Part shown: positions 15,442-24,085 of the stretch, one piece after another
Position numbering within the stretch: position 1 is the stretch's first letter
How the letters are laid out: each line of letters begins with the position of its first letter
Assembly: GCF_005844325.1 (NCBI RefSeq)
Contig: NZ_SPFY01000021.1
Location: 1 to 39,333, forward strand
Direction of reading: 5' to 3'
Source of the DNA: Collinsella aerofaciens
Lineage (GTDB): Bacteria > Actinomycetota > Coriobacteriia > Coriobacteriales > Coriobacteriaceae
Length of the DNA: 39,333 nucleotides
The notes under the pieces: model-generated
Told to the model about the DNA's origin: nothing
Seen by the model: the letters and a program-made list of their open reading frames with translations, nothing else
The model's database searches: none
Position numbers and translations under genes: made by a program

Positions 15442-16729
15442 TACCACATCCACAGCACCCCGTGTGCCCAAGCGCGTCGCCGCCGTCATTCTCAACTCGC
15501 TCAAGGGCGGCGTCGTCCCGCGCATCGGCCTTCCCTACATCACCGTGGGACGCGAGGTCGAGATCCGCGCCCTGCTCACCGACCTGAGCCTCATAGCCGA
15601 TGGCGGCGCAAGCTTCCGCTTTTTGGTCGGTCGCTACGGCGCCGGCAAGAGCTTTTTGCTCCAAACCATCCGTACGCACGCCATGGGTGAGGGCTTCGTC
15701 GTCGCCGATGCCGACCTTTCGCCCGAGCGTCGCCTGCAGGGCGGTCAGGGGCAGGGTCTGGCCACCTATCGCGAGCTCATCCGCAATATATCGACCAAGA
15801 CGCGCCCCGAGGGCGGCGCGCTCAACCTTATCCTGGATCGCTGGGTCGCCTCGTGCGCCAATACCGACGAGTCAGCCGTTAATGCCCAGCTTGCCCCGCT
15901 CGAGGAGATGGTCCACGGTTTTGACTTTGTCCGCATGCTTCGTCGCTATCGCACGGCCGTCTCTGAGGGCGACGAAGAGAGCATGAGCCGCGTGACCAAA
16001 TGGATTCGCGGCGAGTACCGCACCAAGAGCGAGGCACGCGCCGAGCTGGGCTCCTCGACCATCATCAGCGACGACGACTGGTACGACTACATCAAGCTCA
16101 TCGCGCGCTTTTTGGTCTGCAGCGGCTATAAGGGCATGCTGGTGCTCATCGACGAACTCGTAAACCTGTACAAGATCCCCAACGCCATCACGCGCCAGTA
16201 CAACTACGAGAAGATCCTGACCATGTACAACGACACACTGCAAGGCAAGGCACAGTACCTGGGCATGATCATGGGCGGCACGCCAACCTCCATCGAAGAC
16301 CGTCGACGCGGCGTATTTTCCTACGAGGCTCTGCGCAGCCGCCTCGCCCAGGGCCGTTTTGCACGCGAGGACCTCAAAGACATGCTCGCACCCATCATTC
16401 GCCTGCAGCCGCTCACCTATGAGGAGCTGCTGGTGCTCATCGAAAAGCTCATGCAGATCCATGCCGGCTACTTTGGCTGGACGCCTACGCTTACCGAGAA
16501 CGACCTGGTGGACTTCCTCAAGATTGAGTTTGGCCGCGTGGGAGCCGACACGCACCTGACGCCCCGTGAGGTCATCCGCGACTTTATCGAGTTGCTCGAT
16601 ATCCTGTGCCAAAACCCCGATGCCGACGTGGCCGAGCTGCTGCAAAGCGTCGGCGGCGACACACTGGCACCGGCCAACGAATCGCCCACATCATCCGACG
16701 ATCGCAACTTCGCCGAATTCACCATCTAA
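15434..16729 (+). CDS. BrxD-like P-loop ATPase (DUF2791)
   Basis: A 431-residue ATPase. Walker A is at 66-73 (GRYGAGKS) and Walker B at 236-241 (LVLIDE, followed by LVNLYK), with the family stretch GMIMGGTPTSIEDRRRGVFSYEALRSRL around 280-300. This pattern is that of DUF2791 proteins, known as BrxD in type 2 BREX phage-defence loci, where they accompany the helicase BrxHI. Here it is likewise followed by a large Lhr-type helicase and preceded by a TerB-N protein. Likely role: ATP-dependent loading or regulation of the helicase, by inference. The ATG overlaps the previous gene by 8 nt. Its TAA stop is the first triplet of a 53-nt repeat. Confidence 0.85.
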   Translation: MSDTTSTAPRVPKRVAAVILNSLKGGVVPRIGLPYITVGREVEIRALLTDLSLIADGGASFRFLVGRYGAGKSFLLQTIRTHAMGEGFVVADADLSPERRLQGGQGQGLATYRELIRNISTKTRPEGGALNLILDRWVASCANTDESAVNAQLAPLEEMVHGFDFVRMLRRYRTAVSEGDEESMSRVTKWIRGEYRTKSEARAELGSSTIISDDDWYDYIKLIARFLVCSGYKGMLVLIDELVNLYKIPNAITRQYNYEKILTMYNDTLQGKAQYLGMIMGGTPTSIEDRRRGVFSYEALRSRLAQGRFAREDLKDMLAPIIRLQPLTYEELLVLIEKLMQIHAGYFGWTPTLTENDLVDFLKIEFGRVGADTHLTPREVIRDFIELLDILCQNPDADVAELLQSVGGDTLAPANESPTSSDDRNFAEFTI

Positions 16730-16780
16730 CCTGCCAAAAAGGGACAGGTTTATTTTGACAGGTTTTATCTGGGCAAACGT
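16728..16780 (+). repeat. 53-nt dispersed intergenic repeat, copy 1
   Basis: This segment matches 39194-39246 on the opposite strand at 50 of 53 positions. It contains AACCTGCC and GGGACAGGTT, which can pair as a 6-bp or longer stem followed by TTATTTT, so it may weakly terminate transcription between the ATPase and helicase genes. It begins inside the TAA stop codon. A shared AATGTAG a few bases further on (16791-16797) suggests the element extends to about 16798. Confidence 0.85.
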
Positions 16781-16845
16781 CGAGACAGTAATGTAGCGAG
16801 CCACTGCCCACCGCGTTGAGAGTTCCGCTTTTGAGAGGAGGCCCC

Positions 16846-19290
16846 GTGAACGCCTTTGACCGCTACGCCCCGTTTATCCAAGACTTCATCTACTCCCACG
16901 ATTGGGAGAGTCTGCGCTCTATCCAGGTTGCGGCAGCAGATGCCATCTTTAACACACAAGACAATGTGCTCCTAACGGCATCCACAGCTTCCGGCAAAAC
17001 CGAAGCGGCCTTCTTTCCCATCCTGACCGAGTTTTGGGAGAACCCGCCCGCAAGCGTGGGCGCCCTCTACATTGGCCCCCTCAAGGCGCTCATCAACGAT
17101 CAGTTCGTCCGCCTCAACGACCTCTGCGAAGAAGCCGACATCCCCGTCTGGCACTGGCATGGCGACGTTTCGCAGTCGCACAAGGCAAAGCTCATCAAAA
17201 AGCCGAGCGGTATCTTGCAGATTACGCCCGAGTCGCTCGAGGCGCTCTTGATCCATAAGCACATGGCGATTCCGCGCATGTTCTGCGATCTGCGCTACGT
17301 CGTCATCGACGAGGTCCATTCGCTTATGCGCGGCGATCGAGGCGGGCAGACGCTCTGCCTTATTGAGCGCCTGTCGCGCATGGCCGGCGTACAACCCCGC
17401 CGCATTGGCCTTTCGGCTACCATCGGCGACCCCGAGCGCACGGGTGCCTTTCTCTCGCAGGGAACGGGACGCGACTGCGTTATCCCTCGTTTTGAGGAAC
17501 CGCGCCGCGTGTGGCGTATCTCCATGGAGCACTTCTACAACTCGGGTCCCCAGGCGCAGCAGCGGGGATTCAAGAGCATGGGTCCTCAAGAGGCCGAAGT
17601 GCTTGCATGCGAGCGCATTGAGGCAGCGGCACCCGCGGCACTGCCCGTCAGCACCCAAGACATGCGCCATAGCGGACAACTCACACAGGAGGAACGCCGC
17701 CAACGTCGCGAGCAGGCACGGGGCAAGGCTGCCCCCAAGGACAGTCGCGCTTCCTCGGCCCCCGAGGGCGAAGTCGACATTCCCCGAGCACCCGAACAGG
17801 CATTACTCAACCCCACCGACACAGCACCAGACAACGCCGACCCCGGCATGGGCTATATCTTCGAACACACCCGCGGCCGCAAGTGCCTGGTCTTTGCCAA
17901 CTCGCGCGAAGAGGCGGAGGCCGTATGCTCCATGCTGCGTAGCTACTGCGAAAGTCGACACGAGCCCGACCGTTTCCTCATCCATCACGGCAATCTTTCG
18001 GCATCGTTGCGTGAGACGGCAGAAGAGCTTATGCGCGACGAGGAACAGGCACAGACGACCGTTACCACCTCTACGCTGGAACTCGGTATCGATATCGGCC
18101 GTCTGGAGCGTGCGTTTCAGATCGATGCGCCGTTTACCGTCAGCTCCTTTTTGCAGCGAATGGGCCGCACGGGGCGCCGCGATCTTCCGCCCGAGATGTG
18201 GTTTGTCATGCGCGAGGAAGAGCCCGAGCCGCGCACGATGATGCCCGAGACCATTCCGTGGAAGCTCTTGCAGGGCATCGCGCTCGTACAACTCTATCGC
18301 GAGGAAAAGTGGGTCGAGCCGCCCGAGCTCGATCGACTCCCCTACAGCCTGCTCTACCACCAGACTATGTCGACGCTTGCCAGCACCGGAGAGCTCACGC
18401 CGGCAGAGCTTGCCCAGCGTGTGCTCACGCTTAGCTATTTCCATCGCATCTCGGCCGATGACTATCGCGTACTGCTGCGCCACCTCATCAAGATCGACCA
18501 TATCCAAGTCACCGAGGGCGGCGGACTCATCGTGGGCCTCGCGGGCGAGCGCATCATTAACAACTTTAAGTTCTACGCTGTGTTCCAGGAAAACGAGGAG
18601 TTCACCGTTCGCAGTGAGTCGGCCGAGTTGGGCACGATCGTCAATCCGCCACCGCCCGGTGAGCGCATCGCCATCGCCGGACACTGCTGGATTGTCGAGG
18701 AAGTGGACTGGAAGCGCCACACCGTCTTTGCCACGCAGGTCAAGGGCCGGGTGCCGGCCTACTTTGGCGACTGCCCCGGTGATATCAATACACACGTACT
18801 CGAGCGCATGCGCAAGGCGCTCAACGAGCACGCAGCATATCCGTACCTTATGGGTAACGCACGGGCCCGCCTTGCGCAGGCTCGTCATACCGCCGAGATT
18901 TCGGGCGCGGGAACCAAGCCGCTCATTAACCTGGGCGGCGACACCTGGGTGCTCTTCCCCTGGTTGGGAAGCTACGCCTTTTTGGCGCTCGAGCGCATGC
19001 TCAAGATTAAATGTGCCGCGGAGCTGGGCCTTCGCGGACTCGACCCGTCACGCCCGTACTTTATGCAGTTTAAGATGAAGGCCGACGAGGAGACGTTCTT
19101 TGAAGTGCTCGCCGCCGAAGCCGAGAAAGACTTCGACCCCATCGACCTCGTCTATCCCGGCGAGGTGCCTTACTTTGACCGCTACGACGAGTTTGTTCCC
19201 GAAGAGCTCGTGCGCAAGGGCTTTGCCGAAGGCGTGCTCGACATCGAAGGCATGAAGCAGCGCGTTCTCGGCTGGCGCGACCACGCCTAA
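16846..19290 (+). CDS. Lhr/BrxHI-like superfamily 2 DEAD/H helicase
   Basis: An 814-residue helicase. Motif I is TASTASGKT (K51), motif II DEVH (155-158), motif III SAT (about 190-192) and motif VI RMGRTGRRD; TSTLELGIDIG is the usual motif V. Between the RecA halves, at about 255-330, is an arginine/alanine/proline-rich disordered insert. The C-terminal 300 residues form a winged-helix and Lhr-like accessory region. The family translocates on single-stranded DNA; BrxHI in type 2 BREX has this form. The GTG start at 16846 has AGAGGAGG 5 nt upstream; ten more residues could be added from 16816 but would bury that site. Last gene of the triad. Confidence 0.88.
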   Translation: MNAFDRYAPFIQDFIYSHDWESLRSIQVAAADAIFNTQDNVLLTASTASGKTEAAFFPILTEFWENPPASVGALYIGPLKALINDQFVRLNDLCEEADIPVWHWHGDVSQSHKAKLIKKPSGILQITPESLEALLIHKHMAIPRMFCDLRYVVIDEVHSLMRGDRGGQTLCLIERLSRMAGVQPRRIGLSATIGDPERTGAFLSQGTGRDCVIPRFEEPRRVWRISMEHFYNSGPQAQQRGFKSMGPQEAEVLACERIEAAAPAALPVSTQDMRHSGQLTQEERRQRREQARGKAAPKDSRASSAPEGEVDIPRAPEQALLNPTDTAPDNADPGMGYIFEHTRGRKCLVFANSREEAEAVCSMLRSYCESRHEPDRFLIHHGNLSASLRETAEELMRDEEQAQTTVTTSTLELGIDIGRLERAFQIDAPFTVSSFLQRMGRTGRRDLPPEMWFVMREEEPEPRTMMPETIPWKLLQGIALVQLYREEKWVEPPELDRLPYSLLYHQTMSTLASTGELTPAELAQRVLTLSYFHRISADDYRVLLRHLIKIDHIQVTEGGGLIVGLAGERIINNFKFYAVFQENEEFTVRSESAELGTIVNPPPPGERIAIAGHCWIVEEVDWKRHTVFATQVKGRVPAYFGDCPGDINTHVLERMRKALNEHAAYPYLMGNARARLAQARHTAEISGAGTKPLINLGGDTWVLFPWLGSYAFLALERMLKIKCAAELGLRGLDPSRPYFMQFKMKADEETFFEVLAAEAEKDFDPIDLVYPGEVPYFDRYDEFVPEELVRKGFAEGVLDIEGMKQRVLGWRDHA

Positions 19291-19316
19291 GACCAGTCTT
19301 TTTGGGACGAGGAGAC

Positions 19317-20195
19317 TTATTTGTCGTGAAGGACGGTGCCGAGGAAGTCGGTGTCGAAGGGCACGGCTTCGGCAAAGGCGTAGTTGCCGTCGCTGGCGAT
19401 GAGCAGGTAGTTTTCCTCGCCGCCGAACTCCGCATCGCCACATGGGACCACCCAGGCGTGGGCGAATACCTCGAGTGCCGTGGCAGCGCAATCGCGCAGG
19501 AACGTCACATCGCTCCCCTCGCTTGCGCTCACGATATTGGCCACGTAGATGCCGCCGGCATTCAGGCTGCCCCGCACTAGACGCAACGCCTCAACGGTCG
19601 CCAGCTCGCGTACGGGCTCGGCACCGCCAAAGCAATCGCTCACGACCACGTCGTAGCGACGATGACCCACACTCGTCACACCCAGATACGAGCGAGCCTC
19701 AGCAGTAATCACCCGCAAGCGGTCGCCCACCGTGCGCTCCAGCTCGTCCAGATAGAACCAACGGCGCGCCAGGCGCGTAATCTCTCCGTCATACTCGATA
19801 ACGTCCATGCGCAAGCCCTCGTGCGACATCAGCGCAAACTTGGGATAGGCAAACCCGCCGCCACCCAGCATGAGCATACGGTCGATGCCGTGACCATAAG
19901 CGTCGTGCATTGCACCCTCGGCCTCAAACACGTCGTCAAACGCACGATAGTACACAAAGACGGGCTCAGCCCAACGCTCGCCAACGTAACTCGCGCTTTG
20001 GTAGACGCCGCCTTGCACCAATACGCGGACTTCGTCGCCGCCCTCGTCGTGCACGCGCTTCACACGCGCCAACCCATTGCAGGTTCGCGCAACCTGCAGA
20101 CAGGCAACACGAACAGCGACAGCGGCCGCACCAAGCGCCGCGGCTCCCAGAGCAACGCCGGCAACGACGCCGGCAGAAACACTCGGCTTGTTCAT
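19317..20195 (-). CDS. membrane-anchored spermidine-synthase-like methyltransferase-fold protein
   Basis: A 292-residue protein with an N-terminal hydrophobic helix (about 7-30, alanine/valine rich) and then a Rossmann-type spermidine-synthase-like domain. The nucleotide loop is MLMLGGGGFAYP (about 108-119), followed by the acidic DVIEYD and by YDVVVSDCFGG, the position where spermidine synthases keep an active-site aspartate. Polyamine activity is not assured, since many such proteins are unassigned. The ATG directly abuts the Elp3 stop codon (TAG then ATG, no gap), so it is co-transcribed with elp3. Convergent with the helicase gene, 26 nt apart. Confidence 0.8.
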   Translation of the reverse strand: MNKPSVSAGVVAGVALGAAALGAAAVAVRVACLQVARTCNGLARVKRVHDEGGDEVRVLVQGGVYQSASYVGERWAEPVFVYYRAFDDVFEAEGAMHDAYGHGIDRMLMLGGGGFAYPKFALMSHEGLRMDVIEYDGEITRLARRWFYLDELERTVGDRLRVITAEARSYLGVTSVGHRRYDVVVSDCFGGAEPVRELATVEALRLVRGSLNAGGIYVANIVSASEGSDVTFLRDCAATALEVFAHAWVVPCGDAEFGGEENYLLIASDGNYAFAEAVPFDTDFLGTVLHDK

Positions 20196-22100
20196 CTAGA
20201 GCTCCTTTTGCAGATAAAGGCCATGGTCATAAAATCCAAGATGGCGATAGTACTCGCGCGTACCAATCGCGCTGATCACGTTGATGCGCGCATAGCCGGC
20301 ATCCCGGGCAATCTCGCACGCACGCTCTACGAGCAAACGCCCCAACCCGTGATGCTGCGCCGCCTGGCCCTGGTCACCCACGCGTGCCGCCATGCCATAC
20401 ACGTGCACCTCGCGAATCATCGCCTCGTCCGGCGTCGTCGGCAACTCGTCCGCATGCGCGGCAACAAAAGCGCGAACGGGCAGCGACAGGCGCAAAAAGC
20501 CAGCGATCTTGCCTTCGGGCGTCACCCACTGCAAAAAGCGTTCACGCGTCACCGGCGTCTCGTAAGCGACCTCATCAAGAGACAGTTCATCCAGGTCGGC
20601 ACCCGCGGTACTGATCTCGCGATAGCGAATCTCACGCACCGTCGCACCGTCACCCCGAGCAGCCAGGCGGTTCTCAACGAGCTGACGCAGGTTGGGCTTC
20701 TTGTTGCCCACCATGATGTCATCGGAACTAAAATCGCGGATCATGCGACTGATACGGCAGAACGCCGGCGTCACCACGATGTCGTCGGCTAACACATCGA
20801 GCAGTTCTTCCTCGGTATAGGGGCGCCACTCGCCGCGCTCGTAGCAGCCCACCAGACGCGAGCCCTCGATGAGCGCACACGGGTAGACCTTGACCTCGTC
20901 GGGCATAAAGGCCCCCTCAGTCATAAAGTGCTCGTAGTCGCGCTTGTCCCCCTCGGGTGTGGCGCCCAGCAAGTTGAGCATAAAATGCGCATGGATCTTA
21001 AAGCCAAACAGGCGCGCAAGCGAAAACGCCTGCTCGATCCGAGCCACCGAAATGCGACGCTCGTTGATATCGAGCAAATGTTGGTCGAGACTCTGAATAC
21101 CCATCTGGATCTTGGTGCAGCCCAGGCGGCGGATGAGCGTAAGCGCCTGCGGCGTTACGGCATCGGGGCGCGTCTCGATAACGAGCCCCACCACGCGATG
21201 CTTCGCCGTCTCGTTGATGCGCTGCTGACGCTCAAGCTCCTCCATCGTTGCCGTTTGCCACTCGGCAACCTCGCCCCACGGCGTACCAGGGCCGTACAGC
21301 CGACGCACCGCGCGGTTATAGCCGCCCACGGCAGCATCCACACGCTCCTGCTCGTCGGCAACGCCGGCAGCAAGCTCGACCTCGTCTGTCGCAATGCCGG
21401 CGGCCCGATAGCGCTCGCGGCGTTCTGCTACCACAGGCGGCAGGGCATCGGCGGGAGCGTCATCGAGCAGGCGCCCCGCCTCGGCACGGCTGATGCCCGG
21501 ACGCGCCAACATGGGGTTGGCCGCCACGCCCGCCACCGCATCATCATTGAGTGCACGGAAGAGCTCCGACATAAACCACGTCTGATACCCTTGCGGATAG
21601 TCGCTCCAGGTACCGCCGAGCACAATGAGCTCAATCTTATCGGTCGCATGCCCCATCTGCGAAAGCGCCGTCAAACGGGCGCTCACCTGCAGATACGGGT
21701 CAAAGCAATTTTGCTCCGCACGGGCGCATGCCGGCTCGGCGTGCAGATAGCTCTTGGGCATGCGCAGATCGTTGGGGCAAAACAGGCAATCGCCCGAGCA
21801 TGGCCAGGGCTTGGTGATGACGGTAATGGTCGCCACGCCCGAGGCCGTTCGGCGCGGCTTCATACGCAGCACCTGCAGCAGTTGACGCTCCAGATCGGAA
21901 TCGACATTCCACGCAGCCCACCGAGCCGGCTCCTCACGTTTAACCCGCTGGTAGAACGGCAGCAGACGGCGCTTGGCCAAATCGCGTTTGTCGGCACCCT
22001 CACGGCGCGCCTCGGCATGTATCAGTTTGACGAGCGCTTTGTCGTCCACGGTCTCGCCGCGACGCAGAGCCTCGAGTATGTTCAAGATAATCTGTTCCAT
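20196..22100 (-). CDS. elp3: Elp3-family tRNA uridine-34 modification enzyme (radical SAM + GNAT)
   Basis: A 634-residue bacterial Elp3. The radical-SAM cysteines are C101, C105 and C108 in PCSGDCLFCPN, followed by PKSYLHAEPACARAEQNCFDPYLQV, characteristic of the family. The middle shows CTKIQMGIQSLDQ and PDEVKVYPC. The C-terminal acetyltransferase domain carries HHGLGRLLVERACEIA and GTREYYRHLGFYDHGLYL. Elp3 uses acetyl-CoA and SAM to place a carboxymethyl-type group on U34 of tRNA and works without other Elongator subunits in bacteria. The ATG follows GGGGG. A long hairpin lies just upstream. A methyltransferase with Trm9-like features is 2 kb away. Confidence 0.93.
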   Translation of the reverse strand: MEQIILNILEALRRGETVDDKALVKLIHAEARREGADKRDLAKRRLLPFYQRVKREEPARWAAWNVDSDLERQLLQVLRMKPRRTASGVATITVITKPWPCSGDCLFCPNDLRMPKSYLHAEPACARAEQNCFDPYLQVSARLTALSQMGHATDKIELIVLGGTWSDYPQGYQTWFMSELFRALNDDAVAGVAANPMLARPGISRAEAGRLLDDAPADALPPVVAERRERYRAAGIATDEVELAAGVADEQERVDAAVGGYNRAVRRLYGPGTPWGEVAEWQTATMEELERQQRINETAKHRVVGLVIETRPDAVTPQALTLIRRLGCTKIQMGIQSLDQHLLDINERRISVARIEQAFSLARLFGFKIHAHFMLNLLGATPEGDKRDYEHFMTEGAFMPDEVKVYPCALIEGSRLVGCYERGEWRPYTEEELLDVLADDIVVTPAFCRISRMIRDFSSDDIMVGNKKPNLRQLVENRLAARGDGATVREIRYREISTAGADLDELSLDEVAYETPVTRERFLQWVTPEGKIAGFLRLSLPVRAFVAAHADELPTTPDEAMIREVHVYGMAARVGDQGQAAQHHGLGRLLVERACEIARDAGYARINVISAIGTREYYRHLGFYDHGLYLQKEL

Positions 22101-22118
22101 GCCCCCATTGTAAGGGCA

Positions 22119-22152
22119 AAGGCGCCGAAGCCGATCTCGGCTTCGGCGCCTT
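22119..22152 (-). terminator. perfect 16-bp hairpin between the DUF4097 gene and elp3
   Basis: Bases 22119-22134 and 22137-22152 are perfectly complementary (16 bp, 2-nt loop). Read on the minus strand the stem is followed by TTTGCCCTT, a poor T-run. It most likely terminates the XRE-DUF4097 operon. Because only about 10 nt separate it from the elp3 Shine-Dalgarno, a separate elp3 promoter would have to be leaderless (a TACAAT box lies at 22107-22112) or transcription must pass the hairpin. Confidence 0.65.
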
Positions 22153-22199
22153 CATCAAACAGCGCGTCTATATCTTCGCCTAGGCTTTCGTCTGCCCCA

Positions 22200-23099
22200 C
22201 TACTCCGAATCAAACGACATGTCGCCCGAATCGACTTCAAAACTATACACAGCAGACTTATCCCCGTTATCGAATTCAAGATTCAAAATGGTCTCGCCGT
22301 CGTAGCCAAGCGGAAGGAAATCGCTCTCGAAGTCGCCGCTGCCCAAGGTGAGGCTCGCCTTAAAGCCCGTAGAGTTCGGAACCGTCATCTCCACATCGCC
22401 CGAGCCCACACTCACGTCCATCGACTTCGCGGGGGCCTGGTAGAGCTCGAACGTTACATCGCCCGACCCGACCTCTGCACTAAGCGCATCAGTCACGCTG
22501 CCCGCAAACTCTACATCTCCCGCACCCAGGAAAAGGTCGAAACCATCACAGGTGACACCGGCAATCTGCAGATCGCCCGAGCCCACGTGCGCGTTGACTC
22601 CCTTCAGATGTTCGGCAACACGGCGCGGCAGCTCAACCGTAACCGAGCGGTCAATTGCCTTACCGTCATCACTTCCAAACTGAGAAACCTTGAGCGTCGA
22701 GTCCTCGACGGATGCGATGTTCTGCGTCGCGGCCTTGGAGGCATCCATACCATTGGCAACGTGTCCCCGCTCGATAACGCGAGCCTTGTTGCCATCAACA
22801 ACCTTGACGTCCACCGTAGCCGCAGCGATATCGAAATCGAGGTAGCGGAACTCATCGGCATCAAAAGTCGTGCTCGAAAGCTGCTGAGGCCGAGCAGAAT
22901 AGTTACCGCTATTCAAGGAATCGTCCTCGTCAAACATATCGTCAAAATCAGACAAATGGCCAGATAGAATACCGGTCGTACGCACCATATCGGAATGAGC
23001 CAATAGCCGCGAAGTGCCAAAGACAAGCCCGATGATGAGCACAAACGCTCCGATGCCAACGCCCAAGCGTACCTTGGATTCATGCGAAAGCTTCATCAT
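22200..23099 (-). CDS. membrane-anchored DUF4097 beta-repeat protein
   Basis: A 299-residue protein with a short cytosolic start, one hydrophobic helix (about 11-33) and a long extracellular beta-helix-like part. Six repeats of G-S/A-G-D or DSGD (GSGDLQIAG, GAGDVEFAG, GSGDVTFEL, GSGDVEMTV, GSGDFESDF, DSGDMSFDS) mark the DUF4097 fold. Such proteins often accompany envelope-stress regulators (PspC/LiaF-like context). The gene overlaps the upstream XRE regulator by 4 nt (ATGA), making a two-gene operon. Ligand unknown; I infer a surface sensor or stress-response partner. Confidence 0.88.
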   Translation of the reverse strand: MMKLSHESKVRLGVGIGAFVLIIGLVFGTSRLLAHSDMVRTTGILSGHLSDFDDMFDEDDSLNSGNYSARPQQLSSTTFDADEFRYLDFDIAAATVDVKVVDGNKARVIERGHVANGMDASKAATQNIASVEDSTLKVSQFGSDDGKAIDRSVTVELPRRVAEHLKGVNAHVGSGDLQIAGVTCDGFDLFLGAGDVEFAGSVTDALSAEVGSGDVTFELYQAPAKSMDVSVGSGDVEMTVPNSTGFKASLTLGSGDFESDFLPLGYDGETILNLEFDNGDKSAVYSFEVDSGDMSFDSE

Positions 23100-23818
23100 T
23101 CATCACTCTCTTTGGCAATCGGCTCAGCGGTAGTCGCGGTAGCCACGTCAGCATCAGATTCCGCAGAAGTATCCTTCCCCTGGGCCTTGACCGCCACCGA
23201 CGCCGAACCAACCTGAATATCCCCGCGCGCCCAATCGCCATCGAGCGCACGCGCCACCCAGTGATAGATGGGAATCGTAAAGAAGATCAGTGCGGCAAAG
23301 GGGCCGGCACCAAACAGGAACATCAGCAAAAAGAACAGCAGCCAGCACACGGCCCAATACGGGAACGACTGGAACGGGCCCTTCACCGGAGTCGAGCCAA
23401 CTGCGCTGCCACTCGTCGCCTGCGCCGTAGCGGCATTGGCGGCCTGCGCACTCCAGCTTGCCGCTTGCGCCGCCTTGGCGGCGGCGTCACTCGCCTGTGT
23501 TGCCGCCTCGGTGGCACGTGCCGCCGCCTCATGGGTACGGGCGCGATCTGCCGCCTCGGCCTCGCGCTGACGGGCACGGTCCTCGTTCTCAAACTCGATA
23601 TCGTCCTCAATCTCATCGCTCGGATTGAGCAGCTCGTCCAAGCTCACACCATAGAGCTTGGCGAGCGAGATCAGGTTCTCGGTATCGGGCGAGCTCTCCG
23701 CGCGCTCCCATTTACTGACTGCTTGGCGCGACAGTCCCAGCTTTCGTGCCAGCCCTTCTTGGCTAAAACCCTTGCTGCGACGAAGGTCGGCGAGCCGCTG
23801 CGCAGTTTCTACATTCAT
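23096..23818 (-). CDS. XRE-family regulator fused to a membrane domain
   Basis: A 240-residue protein. Residues 1-62 are an XRE helix-turn-helix with AQRLADLRRSKGFSQEGLARKLGLSRQAVSKWE, typical of this family. Residues about 75-130 are an alanine-rich, coiled-coil-like stretch. Two hydrophobic segments at about 150-195 (YWAVCWLLFFLLMFLFGAGP and a following helix) place it in the membrane, so DNA binding may be tethered. The ATG at 23816-23818 has a perfect AGGAGG 6 nt upstream; the 57 residues that could be added before it are out of character. It is coupled to the DUF4097 gene by a 4-nt overlap. Confidence 0.88.
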   Translation of the reverse strand: MNVETAQRLADLRRSKGFSQEGLARKLGLSRQAVSKWERAESSPDTENLISLAKLYGVSLDELLNPSDEIEDDIEFENEDRARQREAEAADRARTHEAAARATEAATQASDAAAKAAQAASWSAQAANAATAQATSGSAVGSTPVKGPFQSFPYWAVCWLLFFLLMFLFGAGPFAALIFFTIPIYHWVARALDGDWARGDIQVGSASVAVKAQGKDTSAESDADVATATTAEPIAKESDE

Positions 23819-24009
23819 GGTTCCTCCTATGTGATGCCAGCCGTGCCGCCGGACCGTTTTTCTTCTTAAGGCGCCTTGCACAGTTAAAAATCTATCCGCC
23901 ACCGCCAAAAGCATGCCACCTATTCTAGTGAGATTTTTGACAACCGTCGGTTGCGGGTGCATATGAGCTGCGGAAATGTGTCCAAACAAAGCAATGACCC
24001 GTAGCTTGG

Positions 24010-24039
24010 TTGTCCCCGTTGCGGCGTTAACGGTAGTAT
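24010..24039 (+). promoter_or_regulatory. promoter candidate for the methyltransferase gene
   Basis: TTGTCC (24010-24015) and TAGTAT (24034-24039) with an 18-nt spacer, about 50 nt before the GTG start. Confidence 0.35.
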
Positions 24040-24085
24040 GGTCGTACTGTTAATTCCGCACCGCCAACGGAGGGAGTTCCGCGCC

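Noticed and set aside
17803..18888. Open frame of 361 codons opposite the helicase
   Set aside because: Antisense shadow of the helicase; no ribosome binding site and no recognisable motif.
13681..19290. Complete type 2 BREX locus
   Set aside because: Only the BrxD-like and BrxHI-like genes are present; PglW, PglX, PglY and PglZ are not in the window.
20928..22967. Long plus-strand open frame (679 codons) opposite elp3
   Set aside because: It lies antisense to a certain Elp3 gene, has no domain pattern and arises from GC-rich codon bias on the other strand.
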